Source: Pyrococcus furiosus DSM 3638 (GTDB taxonomy: Archaea; Methanobacteriota_B; Thermococci; Thermococcales; Thermococcaceae). Taken from it: 64,000 nucleotides of DNA. Position numbers and translations under genes: made by a program. Positions 1 to 8,070 of the stretch are shown piece after piece. Location of the stretch: assembly GCF_000007305.1 (NCBI RefSeq), contig NC_003413.1, positions 248,001 to 312,000 on the forward strand. Direction: 5' to 3'. Position 1 is the stretch's first letter. The number at the start of each line of letters is the position of its first letter. The notes under the pieces are model-generated. The model saw nothing but the letters and a program-made list of their open reading frames with translations, made no database searches and was not told the origin of the DNA.

Positions 1-768
1 CAGCTCATCAACCGCCTTACTTAACCTTTCAATAGCTCCCTCTGCAAAAACTCCATGAGTTGCTGCTACGAATACTTTTTCTGCTCCCAACTTTCTAAGT
101 ATCTCAGTAGCTTTTATCATAGTTCCTCCTGTGCTTATTATGTCGTCAACTATTAGGACGTTCTTCCCTTTTACATCAATATTCACAGGAGTCATCTGGA
201 CCTCTGTTGGTGATATTCTTTTCTTCTCAAAGTGGCTATATTCTAAGCCAAGAATCTCTGCAATTGCCTTTGCTCTTTCTAATGCCCCCTTATCTGGAGC
301 TAAAATTATTCCTTCTCCAAGTTTATCACTAAAATACTCGGCAATTTCTTTTGAAGGTAAAATATTCTCTGCTCTCCCGGGGAAGAATTCTAGAGTTTTT
401 GGATTGTGAATGTCCATGACATAGAGCTCATCATAGTAAAGACCAAGCATTTTTAGTACTGCCCTAATGCTTATAGGCTCTCCCTCTTTTGTCACTCGAT
501 CCTGTCGTGAATATGCCATGTATGGAATAACTATCTTTAGCTTCCTGTATCCATTCTCCCTTAGTGCATCTCCTAAGAGTAAGGCTTCAATCAAGAATTC
601 ATCTTGGGGTTTGTATGTGGACTGAACAACTATGGCTTTATCTCCCTTTTCTAGTATTCTTACGTACTTTTCTCCGTCTGGAAATTTTTTAATTTCAACG
701 TTGGTAATTGGGGCTTTTTCTTTTATTTCCCCCTCTAGATGTTTTGCTCCACTCCCTATCACCAACAT
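1..768 (-). CDS. prs: Ribose-phosphate pyrophosphokinase (PRPP synthetase), 3' end outside the window
   Basis: Transfers pyrophosphate from ATP to ribose 5-phosphate to give PRPP, the cytosolic precursor of purines, pyrimidines and histidine. Reading leftward from ATG at 768, 256 codons are visible and the frame is still open at base 1. Seen: an N-terminal FPDGE motif near residue 30, YSRQDR near 85, the metal-site VMDIHNP near 120 and the PRPP-binding loop [10 protein letters not shown] near 215. Archaeal family members are about 280-290 residues, so roughly 30 are missing. The ribosome site GGGGTAGG overlaps the stop of the upstream DUF1614 gene, which points to translational coupling as last gene of a four-gene operon. 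Identity is secure; only the C terminus is unseen. Confidence 0.95.
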   Translation of the reverse strand, partial: MLVIGSGAKHLEGEIKEKAPITNVEIKKFPDGEKYVRILEKGDKAIVVQSTYKPQDEFLIEALLLGDALRENGYRKLKIVIPYMAYSRQDRVTKEGEPISIRAVLKMLGLYYDELYVMDIHNPKTLEFFPGRAENILPSKEIAEYFSDKLGEGIILAPDKGALERAKAIAEILGLEYSHFEKKRISPTEVQMTPVNIDVKGKNVLIVDDIISTGGTMIKATEILRKLGAEKVFVAATHGVFAEGAIERLSKAVDEL

Positions 769-780
769 CTTTCCTACCCC

Positions 781-1476
781 CTACACTAAGAGCACGGCAA
801 ATAAACCGGAAAGATATATTCCATCAAAAGTTCCTGCACCTCCAATACTAACCATCTGTGCGCCTATATTTTTTAGCTTTCTCCAGTTCATAAGATCAGC
901 TCCTATCAGCGTTCCTAAGGTTCCTGATATATATGCAATTGCAGGTTTGTTTGTGTCCAATATTAGGGCTAATAAAATCGCAACCAAGGGGGGAACAAAA
1001 GTTGGCACAGCTATTCCAAGCCCTTTAACTGGTCTTGAGACGGAGTTAATTACAAGAGAAGCCACAACTACCGCAATGATAGCTCTTAGTACTCCTTGAA
1101 TTCCTACTGTCTTCATTATTGTCAAAAGAATGTACAAGGAAACGCTTAGGGGAATTAAGCATCCTCCAAGGTTTACAGCTACAACTGTTATATCTTCCGA
1201 GATATCCAAATAAGGAACCACATACCTAATGCCAAAAAAAGTTACTTCTGAGACCTTGATTGTTGGAACGTATGATTTTATTTCGGCAATTGGAATGTTG
1301 ATAAAGCTACCGAAAAGGGAGGAGATGAATAAAAGGTAGGCAACTGAGGCTGGAATTCCAAGCTTAAGAAATGCAATCCTCACACTTTCTGCAAACATTA
1401 AAAATATTATAGGCATTAAGAGGGCAAGAACAAGAAGAATGATTGGGGAGATTGGAGGGATAAGAAATTTTTTCAA
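781..1476 (-). CDS. DUF1614 family multi-pass membrane protein
   Basis: A 231-residue integral membrane protein with about six or seven hydrophobic segments, starting with residues 8-28 and including long stretches near 105-150 and 155-175. The C-terminal part carries the GADLMNW and GGAGTFDGIYLSG motifs I associate with DUF1614 proteins, whose function is unknown. No enzyme motif is obvious. Its start overlaps the stop of the ASCH gene by 4 bases and its stop is 12 bases from the prs start, so the genes are surely co-transcribed. Linkage to prs might hint at a nucleotide- or phosphate-related membrane role, but that is inference only. Confidence 0.8.
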   Translation of the reverse strand: MKKFLIPPISPIILLVLALLMPIIFLMFAESVRIAFLKLGIPASVAYLLFISSLFGSFINIPIAEIKSYVPTIKVSEVTFFGIRYVVPYLDISEDITVVAVNLGGCLIPLSVSLYILLTIMKTVGIQGVLRAIIAVVVASLVINSVSRPVKGLGIAVPTFVPPLVAILLALILDTNKPAIAYISGTLGTLIGADLMNWRKLKNIGAQMVSIGGAGTFDGIYLSGLFAVLLV

Positions 1477-1826
1477 AGTGTGAACCCCCTCAGATTTACC
1501 CAGATTTGCGCTCCATTTGGTATCTCAACGTCTATTGGATTTTCAAACTTCTGAGGATTTGCCAGTACCCAAGCGTAAAGTTTTTTTCCGTTTGAGTATC
1601 TCTTTAAAAACTCATAACTTGCAAGATGCTTATTTTCGTGTTTGCTGAGCTCTTCTGGAGTAAAAGGGCCTAGGACATCAACAATCTCTACAGTGCCAAG
1701 AGCTTTTTTCTCAGAAATAATCACAATTTTTCCCCTTATTTTAGTTGGCATTTTTCTTATTTCCCAGCTTTTTTTACCCTCCACGATCCACTTAGCATAA
1801 GGTTGTCGAACTATTAACCCCTTCAT
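1473..1826 (-). CDS. ASCH-domain (PUA-like) protein
   Basis: A small cytosolic protein of 117 residues. The N-terminal MKGLIVRQPYAKWIVEGKKSWEIRK-type beginning (described here by its RQPYA, GKK and WEIRK elements) is the signature of ASCH domains, beta-barrel folds related to PUA that are thought to bind RNA or modified nucleotides. I chose the ATG at 1826 because GGGAG lies about 6 bases upstream; the frame extends 17 codons further but that extension is a low-complexity Phe/Tyr stretch without a ribosome site. It overlaps the DUF1614 gene by 4 bases and follows UPF0147 by 51 bases. Substrate unknown. Confidence 0.8.
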   Translation of the reverse strand: MKGLIVRQPYAKWIVEGKKSWEIRKMPTKIRGKIVIISEKKALGTVEIVDVLGPFTPEELSKHENKHLASYEFLKRYSNGKKLYAWVLANPQKFENPIDVEIPNGAQIWVNLRGFTL

Positions 1827-1877
1827 ACGACTCCCGAAATAAAAAAAGAAAAAAGATCTATATAAGTTCAACTCCAT

Positions 1878-2138
1878 TCACTTAATTTGTTCTAATGCTC
1901 CCAAAACTTCCCAAATGATAGTTCTTGTGTGAAGAGGCATATTGGGGTCTTCACTAATTTCCTCAAGTATTGCAATTGCATCAGCGGCCCTAACCGCTGG
2001 TTCTTTCTCCTTGTTTTGTAAAGCCTCAATTGCTTGCTCGGCAGCTCTCCTAATATTTCTTGGAACAGCTGTGTCTTGAACAACTTGTTCTCTAAGAACC
2101 TGGATTATTTGATTAATTCTTTCCTCAATGTTTGTCAT
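1878..2138 (-). CDS. UPF0147 family protein
   Basis: An 86-residue, almost wholly helical acidic protein matching the UPF0147 family of short archaeal proteins of unknown function. Seen: the conserved VVQDTAVPRNIRRAAEQA segment near residue 22 and the DPNMPLHTRTIIWEVLG-type C terminus. The ATG at 2138 is preceded by GGAGGTGG at ideal spacing; an upstream in-frame start seven codons earlier lacks one. It is the first gene of the operon running to prs. It has no membrane segment or metal site, and no function should be inferred beyond the family name. Confidence 0.85.
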   Translation of the reverse strand: MTNIEERINQIIQVLREQVVQDTAVPRNIRRAAEQAIEALQNKEKEPAVRAADAIAILEEISEDPNMPLHTRTIIWEVLGALEQIK

Positions 2139-2230
2139 TACTACCACCTCCACAATCATTTACAATAGGTAACTAAATCCCTGTGTAGAATTAACTTAGA
2201 TCATGCTAAAAATTTTTCCGTTGAAAAAAA
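2139..2230. other. Intergenic, presumed promoter of the UPF0147-prs operon
   Basis: AT-rich spacer between the first operon gene and the IS remnant. A leftward TATA-like AGTTAATT lies in the middle; no ORF or RNA structure is evident. Confidence 0.4.
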
Positions 2231-2804
2231 GATACTGTCAGGATAAAGAGTGAGATGTTAGGTTTAAGTTTCTGATAATTTTCAGAAAAAGAGAAACATA
2301 AGAACTGAAACTATTGTTTACTGCTTACTCTCACTCTCAAAGCCTTTTCGCTGGAACAAAAGTCTGAAAAAGAAGATGCAGGGCAATGACCTTTTATCTG
2401 CATGGGCTAATTACAGAGGGGTAGAATAATCCTCGAAATCAGCCACACAACAGTCTGGAACGCGAAAGCAGTTTACCAACCGAAAATCCTCGCACTCAAA
2501 AAACAGAGAACAAATTTTGAAATCCTGTGAGGGAGAGCTAATTTTCCTGGTGGATAGAGGGCCTTGGCATGAGTCAGTGTTCAACTCCCTTGGCTACATG
2601 TAACCTCTGGGTCCAAGTTGAACGCTAATTTAGTACTTTTAAGGAGAGAACAAAGCTCTCCTGGAATAATTTCAGGGTTAGTGACTGGTGTTTCCGTTTA
2701 CCTTCTGGTATAATTTTACCAAAATTCACTCCTGATTCGGTTGTCTGCCTGATGATGTAACTGAGTGGCTTTGAGAGGTTTGCCCCAGTTATCCCGACAG
2801 TATG
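2231..2804 (+). mobile_element. Decayed IS6-family element (internal deletions, dead transposase)
   Basis: Both ends resemble the intact element at 36983-37764: the left end reads GATACTGTCAGGATAA and the right end is its near inverse, TTATCCCGACAGTATG. Between them, collinear fragments of the transposase gene can be followed (the Ser-His-Thr-Thr-Val-Trp HTH region near 2436-2460, the DG region near 2550, the Trp-Asn-Asn-Phe region near 2665, the C terminus near 2750-2780), but with stops, frameshifts and about 208 bases missing relative to the 782-base full copy. The flanking 8-mers (GAAAAAAA and TTTTATTC) do not match, so the target duplication is lost. An old, immobile remnant. Confidence 0.85.
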
Positions 2805-2876
2805 TTTTATTCCTCCAAAAGTGTTAAATAAGTTTGTAATTTATTCTTGGCTTGAAAAGTCATATAAGGTGATTGT

Positions 2877-3719
2877 ATGGATCCCCTGAGTGGATTTGTG
2901 GGATCATTGATATGGTGGATATTGTTTTTCTATTTGCTCATGGGGCCACAGCTCCAATACAGACAGCTGCAAATTGCTAGGGCAAAATTACTGGAAAAAA
3001 TGGCAAGGAAGAGAAATTCCACTGTAATTACAATGATCCATAGGCAAGAAAGCATTGGATTCTTTGGGATTCCAGTTTACAAGTTCATAAGCATTGAAGA
3101 CAGTGAAGAGGTACTCAGGGCAATAAGAATGGCTCCAAAAGATAAGCCAATCGACTTGATAATCCACACTCCTGGTGGGTTGGTATTGGCAGCAACACAA
3201 ATAGCCAAAGCTTTGAAGGATCACCCGGCTGAAACAAGGGTGATAGTTCCCCACTACGCGATGAGCGGTGGGACTTTGATAGCTCTTGCAGCGGACAAGA
3301 TTATAATGGATCCTCATGCAGTTTTGGGACCAGTTGATCCTCAGCTGGGTCAGTATCCCGCCCCTAGTATAATAAAAGCTGTTGAACAGAAGGGAGCGGA
3401 GAAAGTCGATGATCAGACGCTAATACTTGCGGACGTTGCAAAGAAGGCCATAAAACAGGTGCAGGATTTCTTGTATGATCTTCTAAAGGATAAGTACGGT
3501 GAGGAAAAAGCAAGAGAGCTGGCCCAGATCTTAACAGAAGGAAGGTGGACGCATGACTACCCAATAACGGTTGAACATGCCAGAGAGCTTGGTCTTGAGG
3601 TAGATACAAATGTTCCTGAGGAGGTTTACGCCTTAATGGAACTCTACAAACAGCCCGTTAGGCAGAGAGGAACAGTAGAATTCATGCCATACCCAGTAAA
3701 GCAAGAAGGGAAGAAATGA
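2877..3719 (+). CDS. SppA/SDH-type Clp-fold serine protease, membrane anchored
   Basis: A 280-residue protein of the serine dehydrogenase proteinase (SDH, ClpP/crotonase fold) type. Residues 10-27 form one hydrophobic N-terminal segment, followed by a basic coiled stretch; residues 90-170 carry the Clp-fold signatures HTPGG (oxyanion region) and YAMSGGT, whose serine is the likely nucleophile, with the conserved ADKIIMDP and LGPVDPQ elements after it. It probably cleaves membrane-associated peptides at the cytoplasmic face as an oligomer. ATG at 2877 has AGGTGAT just upstream. It stands alone between the IS remnant and trpS. The exact substrate is unknown, and homology to SppA signal-peptide peptidases is distant. 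Confidence 0.85.
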   Translation: MDPLSGFVGSLIWWILFFYLLMGPQLQYRQLQIARAKLLEKMARKRNSTVITMIHRQESIGFFGIPVYKFISIEDSEEVLRAIRMAPKDKPIDLIIHTPGGLVLAATQIAKALKDHPAETRVIVPHYAMSGGTLIALAADKIIMDPHAVLGPVDPQLGQYPAPSIIKAVEQKGAEKVDDQTLILADVAKKAIKQVQDFLYDLLKDKYGEEKARELAQILTEGRWTHDYPITVEHARELGLEVDTNVPEEVYALMELYKQPVRQRGTVEFMPYPVKQEGKK

Positions 3720-3787
3720 TCAATAAAAAACTCCAGTTTTTAGTGTTTCTTTTACTTAGTTATGAAAAAAGTGAAGAAAACAAGAAT
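3720..3787 (+). terminator. T-rich convergent terminator region
   Basis: Oligo-T runs (CAGTTTTTAGTGTTTCTTTT) follow the protease stop. On the opposite strand the same interval serves the end of trpS. Typical of archaeal oligo-dT termination; assigned from composition only. Confidence 0.4.
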
Positions 3788-4945
3788 TCACTTCTTTAAA
3801 GGATCTGGTATGGCCTTATTCCACTGTTCTTGAGCCAGTTTTCCAGTATATTTGAACTTTTCCACTAATTTTTCTGCTTTTTTCCTCTTTTCTTGATGTT
3901 CTTTGAGGAATTCTTGAACTCTCTGGATTAGATATCTCTTACATTCTCCGCAAAGCAACTCTCCATTCTTACAGGCATAATATCTTTCCATGAGCTTTTT
4001 ATCGTCTGGTTCAAAGAATATTTCAAGCCATTTGAACACAACACACTTCTCTGGATTTCCGCCCTTTTCTCTCTGCTCCTTTAAGGTTGGTTGACCTCCT
4101 GTTAGGGCAAATTTCCAAATTTTCTTTCCAGCCTCTTCAGGGTTGTCTGTGAGATATATAGCCGTCTCTGGTTTGCTCGCGCTCATCTTTCCTTCTAAAC
4201 CTGTAAGTGGTGGGAAAAATTTTGAGTGCAGGGCTGCAGTCTTATAATACCCCAAGCTTTCGGCAAAATCCCTCTGTAATCTCCAATATGGGTCTTGATC
4301 TATTGCCGCTGGAATTAGGCATCTTTTCTTTTCAAAAAACGTAGGAGCTGCTTGAATTGCGGGGAAAAATATCATTCCAATTTTGCTCTGCTCTGTAAAT
4401 CCAAACACGGCTTTTGCCATCGAAAAGTTAATCTTCTTTGCTATTGGAATGGCCATCTCGTATATCTTTGTAAACTCGCTGTTTTGGAAGATAAATGTTT
4501 TGTCTGGATCAAAACCAACAGCTATTATGTCAAGGATATTTTGATAGGCCCAGTACTTTGTATCCTCAAATGTTAAGTTCTCCTTAAATAGAAACTTTTC
4601 GTCGTCGGTAATTTGGATGTAGAGATTTACATCAAACTTCTCCTGAAGCCATTTTGTCGCAAAAAACGGAATTATGTGGCCAATATGCATAGGCCCACTG
4701 GGTCCTCTTCCGGTGTATAAGAAGAATCCTTTTCCCTGCTCGTAGTCATCTAACACCTTATCATAGTCTCTGTGGGAGAAGAAAAACTTTCTCCTGAAGA
4801 ATATTGGTAGCTCACTTTTAGTTAATCTTGCAGTTCTTTCTAGTAGGTCATCTGTTAGGGGAGACGTCCCAAACTGCTCTATCAGTTTGTTATAATCTAT
4901 AATGCCTTCTACTTCCCAGGGTGTGACTTTAAATTCTTCTTCCAT
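3788..4945 (-). CDS. trpS: Tryptophan-tRNA ligase
   Basis: Charges tRNA-Trp in the cytosol. This 385-residue class I synthetase has the HIGH motif as PMHIGHI near residue 86 inside TGRGPSGPMH, and the KMSKS loop as KMSAS near 255 followed by KPETAIYL. Near the C terminus a cysteine set, CKNGELLCGEC, resembles the metal-binding cluster region described for some archaeal TrpRS. Length is normal for the archaeal/eukaryal type. ATG at 4945 is followed by the usual acidic N-terminal extension and preceded by GAGGTGAT. Monocistronic, with a TATA-like CTTTAAAG about 80 bases upstream. Confidence 0.96.
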   Translation of the reverse strand: MEEEFKVTPWEVEGIIDYNKLIEQFGTSPLTDDLLERTARLTKSELPIFFRRKFFFSHRDYDKVLDDYEQGKGFFLYTGRGPSGPMHIGHIIPFFATKWLQEKFDVNLYIQITDDEKFLFKENLTFEDTKYWAYQNILDIIAVGFDPDKTFIFQNSEFTKIYEMAIPIAKKINFSMAKAVFGFTEQSKIGMIFFPAIQAAPTFFEKKRCLIPAAIDQDPYWRLQRDFAESLGYYKTAALHSKFFPPLTGLEGKMSASKPETAIYLTDNPEEAGKKIWKFALTGGQPTLKEQREKGGNPEKCVVFKWLEIFFEPDDKKLMERYYACKNGELLCGECKRYLIQRVQEFLKEHQEKRKKAEKLVEKFKYTGKLAQEQWNKAIPDPLKK

Positions 4946-5069
4946 AGAATATCACCTCTACAAGATAGTTTGACCCAGAATAGAAATCTAAGCTTGGAGG
5001 GTTATTCGAGCCAAAAACCACCACCGAGCATGTATCTTTAAAGCTCTTTTTCAAATTTAAAATTTTTGG

Positions 5070-5676
5070 TTGGGACTGGGGCATCACCTCCTGAAGCCAT
5101 TCAGTCGGGTCAGTAGGTGGACAACCAAACCGGGAATGAAACCTAACACAGTTATACTAGAAGGCGAACAGAAAAAACAACCCTGTAAACTCTCCTTCAA
5201 TCCTTATTCTAGAAACGTTTTGTCTGCTCCTTTAACGTCATGAACCAGCGCTCAACTCGGTTCAAATGTAACGTGAAGATACAGCCCATGGGCTTTAAAC
5301 GCTGACTTATACCACGGGCCACCATCAACCAGGCAGGTATTTAACACATTACCAATGAAATCCCTGGCAATCCACCGGTTCCTCACAGGAGTGATTTATA
5401 TCGCAAGAATCTCCCTGCTCTCAACATCAATAGCCGCCCAGAGGTATCTTCTCTCCCCATTAATCTTAGTCACAGTATCATCAACTTCCCGTTTCTTCAT
5501 CGCCAGCATTTTCATCCGGTAGTGACTCATCCCGAGAATCCTGGCGACTTGCTTGTAACTGGGGCCTTTCAAGTATAATCCCATACCCTGATCTTCTTCT
5601 CCATCGGAATTTTATTCCGGCGCAAGGGTTTAAGGCCAGTAAAGAGTGATTCCAGCCTTCTATCCTAACACTATCC
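5070..5676 (-). mobile_element. Decayed IS6-family element, leftward
   Basis: A second degenerate copy, inverted relative to 2231-2804. The transposase-proximal end still reads TATCCTAACACTATCC (inverse of the family terminal repeat) at 5661-5676. At the other end the GGGGCATCACCTC sequence matching the 3' end of the transposase gene survives near 5079, but the terminal repeat has lost its first bases. Fragments of the DDE domain are readable on the minus strand, including the region after VVKINGE and the WYK, ERW and FAFW stretches, with frameshifts between them. No target duplication is recognisable. Confidence 0.8.
5396..5584 (-). pseudogene. IS6-family transposase fragment
   Basis: A 62-residue open stretch within the remnant, aligning with residues about 31-110 of the intact transposase at 37056-37757: YLKGPSYKQVARILGMSH matches the HTH and KINGERRYLWAAIDVESRE matches the segment after the first catalytic aspartate. 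About 20 residues between them are deleted, and the frame is broken on both sides. Not expected to be functional. Confidence 0.75.
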
Positions 5677-5718
5677 ACGCGCCACCGGCCTTCTAAGGAA
5701 GTTCCTTCTCCCAGGGAT

Positions 5719-6912
5719 TTAAAATCGAGAAGTGCTCTCGTGAGTAAGTTCAAGCAGAAAGAAGGGCACATCCTCCTTTTCCAGCACCCTTACGTTTTTT
5801 GGATACCTCCTGTGGGTCTTGCCGGCCTTCACCTCCACCTTGAGGTCCCCTGCTATTGCATCTATCTCGTAGGAGTTCCGGTAGTAGTACACTTCGCCGA
5901 AACGGCGGTATAGGTGCTCCTGAACTACCCATTCATATAGTGCATCCTCCTTTAGTTCAGTCCCGCTCCACAGGGCGAAGAGCCTAGCCAGAAGAGGATC
6001 ACGAAAGAAGAACTTCTTCTCACGTTTGTAGAGTACCTGGTTTCCCTGCTTAAGGTAGGCTATCCCGAGGACGTAAAGCTCGGTGAAGAGCTCAATGTAG
6101 TCCTGAACCACCTTGTAGGAGTAACCTGAGGTAATTCCAGCCAGAGCCCTAAAGCTTGTCGCCGAGGGGGCGCTCCTTATCAGGGCAGAGAGCGTCTCCT
6201 TCGCTATCTCAAGGCTCTTCCCAAAGCGGACAATCTCTCCAATGTAGGCCCCGAGGAGATCTTCCATCGGAAGGCCGTTTATTGAAGTCGGGAATCCGCC
6301 GGTAGTCAGGTAGTCCTCGAAGAGCTTCAGGACTTTTTCCCTGTAAAGTTCCGGCTTTTTAAGCCCCATTACCTCCACGTACTCAGGAAATGAGAGTGGC
6401 ATGACCTCTATGGTCTTTCCACTCCCTCTCCTGCCCGGGAAGAGCTCGATGTCTCTCCTGACCCCCAGGGAGCTTGAGCCCGTAACCGTGACCACGTCGT
6501 TCTTCAGGAGACCGGCGTCTATGAGTGGTTTAACACCGCGCCACCAGCCCTCAAGGGAGGTAACCTCGTCGAGAAAGATATAACCCGTTTTAACCCCTTC
6601 CTTCTCCTTAAGCTCCTGGAACTCGCGTAGGAGGTTTAAGAGCTCGCGGTGGCCTGGCAAAACCTTGACGTTGATGTAGAGGATTGACTCTGGGGGGTTA
6701 TCCTTCAGGAGTTCTTGAATTAGGAGCTTTATCCCTGTGGTTTTCCCAACTTGCCTCGGGCCGAGGACAAAGTTGAGGGAGAAGGGCTTGAGCGAAAGCT
6801 TTTCCAGCCACCCCGGCTTCCAGTGTAACCTCTGCTCTTTCCAGCGTCTCACGTGGTAGTCCTCTCTTCCCTCCCACCAGGGGTTCATGTAGGTGAGATC
6901 GTCCAGTCTCAT
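5719..6912 (-). CDS. Archaeal AAA ATPase with DUF4143 C-terminal domain
   Basis: A 397-residue P-loop ATPase. Walker A is GPRQVGKTT about 50 residues in and Walker B is YIFLDEV about 60 residues later, followed by a GSSSLG sensor-like stretch. The C-terminal third has the DUF4143 character, including VVQEHLYRRFGEVYYYR and an IDAIAGDLKVEVKAGKT core that looks like a degenerate nuclease-type fold. These proteins are common in archaeal accessory regions and their biochemical role is unsettled. ATG at 6912 is preferred over the ATG at 6945 because the latter sits on the TATA box and AGGTGT precedes 6912. The gene is visibly GC-richer than its neighbours, suggesting acquisition. It lies between an IS remnant and a toxin-antitoxin remnant. 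Confidence 0.85.
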   Translation of the reverse strand: MRLDDLTYMNPWWEGREDYHVRRWKEQRLHWKPGWLEKLSLKPFSLNFVLGPRQVGKTTGIKLLIQELLKDNPPESILYINVKVLPGHRELLNLLREFQELKEKEGVKTGYIFLDEVTSLEGWWRGVKPLIDAGLLKNDVVTVTGSSSLGVRRDIELFPGRRGSGKTIEVMPLSFPEYVEVMGLKKPELYREKVLKLFEDYLTTGGFPTSINGLPMEDLLGAYIGEIVRFGKSLEIAKETLSALIRSAPSATSFRALAGITSGYSYKVVQDYIELFTELYVLGIAYLKQGNQVLYKREKKFFFRDPLLARLFALWSGTELKEDALYEWVVQEHLYRRFGEVYYYRNSYEIDAIAGDLKVEVKAGKTHRRYPKNVRVLEKEDVPFFLLELTHESTSRF

Positions 6913-6921
6913 AGGCACACC

Positions 6922-6974
6922 TGAGAAGTTATAGTTCTCAACCATTTATAAAGATTGAGAAGTGTGAGTTCTCA
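6922..6974 (-). promoter_or_regulatory. ATPase promoter with two identical palindromic operators
   Basis: TGAGAA-7nt-TTCTCA occurs at 6922-6940 and again at 6956-6974, 34 bases centre to centre. Between them lies TTTATAAA (6945-6952), the TATA box of the leftward ATPase gene. Two identical sites bracketing the core promoter suggest a repressor, possibly the ATPase itself or a lost partner; this is inference. Confidence 0.65.
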
Positions 6975-6993
6975 GGATTTAAAAATGGGGGGG

Positions 6994-7189
6994 TCAGAGC
7001 TTGATCGAGATTTCGGCCTTGTTACTCTTTTTGAGCTGGATTGCGAGGAGTTGCTTTGTGTAATCCCTGTATCGAAGGTAAAAGAATATTATGAGGGGCT
7101 CCAAGGGCATCAGCCAACTCATCGCTGGGTGATAATCGGTAATCATGGCGTGCCAAGTAGGCCAAGTCCAGTTCCATTGATCAACCATA
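6994..7189 (-). pseudogene. Possible C-terminal fragment of a membrane protein
   Basis: On the minus strand about 65 residues read as plausible protein: a Trp-rich start (MVDQWNWTWPTWHAM), one hydrophobic segment around PLEPLIIFFYLRY, then a basic tail. There is no convincing start signal, and the sequence upstream (7195-7440) is occupied on the other strand by a toxin-antitoxin remnant. It may be the tail of a gene whose beginning was lost, perhaps related to the hydrophobic frame at 7427-7729. I do not recognise the family. Confidence 0.25.
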
Positions 7190-7194
7190 CTCGC

Positions 7195-7440
7195 ATGTTG
7201 AGAAACCTGCAAGATGAGGGCTTTGATGTCCCTGGAGAACTGTTCCACTGGACTATGAAGCTCGACAGGAACTATATAGCTCCACGCTATTCAGAGGCAT
7301 ATCTCGAAGGTTCTCCCTTTGAGTATTGCTCGGGGAAGAGAGGTTCGTGAGAGAATTCTCAGCTTCGTCAAAAGAACGGCCGAAAATCTCGCCTGAGATT
7401 AAGAAGTTTGTGAGGAAGGTAGTCGATTACTTTGACTCTC
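7195..7440 (+). pseudogene. Remnant of a HEPN-MNT toxin-antitoxin module
   Basis: The plus strand first reads the C-terminal half of a HEPN-domain protein: EGFDVP, then LDRNYIAPRYSEAY and GSPFEYCS, which match the conserved RY-P-x-A/G-SPFEY end of HEPN toxins. After a frame change ERILSFVKRTAENLA closes the domain with a stop at 7394-7396. In the next frame EIKKFVRKVVDYFDS looks like the first residues of the minimal nucleotidyltransferase (MNT) antitoxin that normally follows HEPN. The N-terminal HEPN half, with its catalytic RxxxxH site, and the nucleotidyltransferase core (GSRARG) are absent. A dead relic. Confidence 0.6.
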
Positions 7441-7729
7441 CGGGCTTTTTGAGCATCTTTTCCTGCTTGAAGCACTTGAGGAGGTGGTAGCTAATAACCG
7501 CAGATATTCCCAGGGCAAAATATGCGACTGGGGCCAATGAGAATATCCCCCGAACTGTTTGTGGCCTCCCTGTGGGGTCAAGATGCATCAAAGTATTTCC
7601 AAGCAGTAGAGCAAACAATAACCCCACACTCGACTTGAAATACTCCCGGCCAAGCTCTTGCCTTTTGGGTTCTACCCAAGACAAAATAAATAATGATAGT
7701 ATCGGGTTTGCGATAGGTATATAATCCAC
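7427..7729 (-). CDS. Hydrophobic hypothetical frame (doubtful gene)
   Basis: A 100-codon minus-strand frame from GTG at 7729 with three hydrophobic stretches (residues about 5-18, 34-48 and 68-86), so if real a small membrane protein. Evidence against it: the only TATA-like sequence lies directly against the GTG, which would put the transcript start inside the gene; no ribosome site is seen; and the plus-strand promoter of the 7759 gene overlaps its start. It could be the surviving N-terminal piece of a broken membrane protein. No family recognised. Confidence 0.25.
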   Translation of the reverse strand: MDYIPIANPILSLFILSWVEPKRQELGREYFKSSVGLLFALLLGNTLMHLDPTGRPQTVRGIFSLAPVAYFALGISAVISYHLLKCFKQEKMLKKPGESK

Positions 7730-7758
7730 AATGAGGTATTATATTATTGGTGGCACCC

Positions 7759-8070
7759 ATGAACTCTGAAGTCATAAAGGAGTTTCTTGAAGATATTGGG
7801 GAAGATTATATTGAATTAGAGAATGAAATACATTTGAAACCTGAGGTATTCTATGAAGTTTGGAAGTATGTTGGTGAACCTGAACTTAAGACTTATGTTA
7901 TAGAGGATGAAATTGTGGAGCCTGGGGAATATGATCCTCCTGAAATGAAGTATACAAATGTAAAGAAAGTCAAAATCAAAAAGGTGTACTTCGAAACGTT
8001 GGATAATGTTAGAGTTGTTACAGATTATTCTGAGTTCCAGAAAATATTAAAGAAAAGAGGCACTAAATGA
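7759..8070 (+). CDS. Hypothetical acidic protein
   Basis: A 103-residue soluble protein rich in Glu, Asp, Val and Tyr, with no membrane segment and no recognisable motif. The first half is strongly acidic and the second half alternates charged and hydrophobic residues as in a beta-rich fold (VKKVKIKKVYFETLDNV). The start at 7759 is supported by GGTGG ending 5 bases upstream and a TATA box (TATATAATC) near 7717. Its stop overlaps the convergent regulator gene by 8 bases. I do not recognise a family. Base composition is AT-rich like the host, unlike the preceding patch. Confidence 0.6.
   Translation: MNSEVIKEFLEDIGEDYIELENEIHLKPEVFYEVWKYVGEPELKTYVIEDEIVEPGEYDPPEMKYTNVKKVKIKKVYFETLDNVRVVTDYSEFQKILKKRGTK

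Noticed and set aside
632-1099. 155-codon plus-strand frame opposite DUF1614 and prs
   Set aside because: Antisense shadow of two well-supported genes; no family features.
2231-2804. The first IS remnant as a functional MITE
   Set aside because: It contains collinear pieces of a transposase gene and lacks target duplication, so it is decayed, not a compact non-autonomous element.
6955-7350. 131-codon plus-strand frame as one real protein
   Set aside because: Only its last 50 codons look like protein (HEPN end); the first 80 overlap the operator and a better minus-strand frame, so it was recorded as a remnant only.
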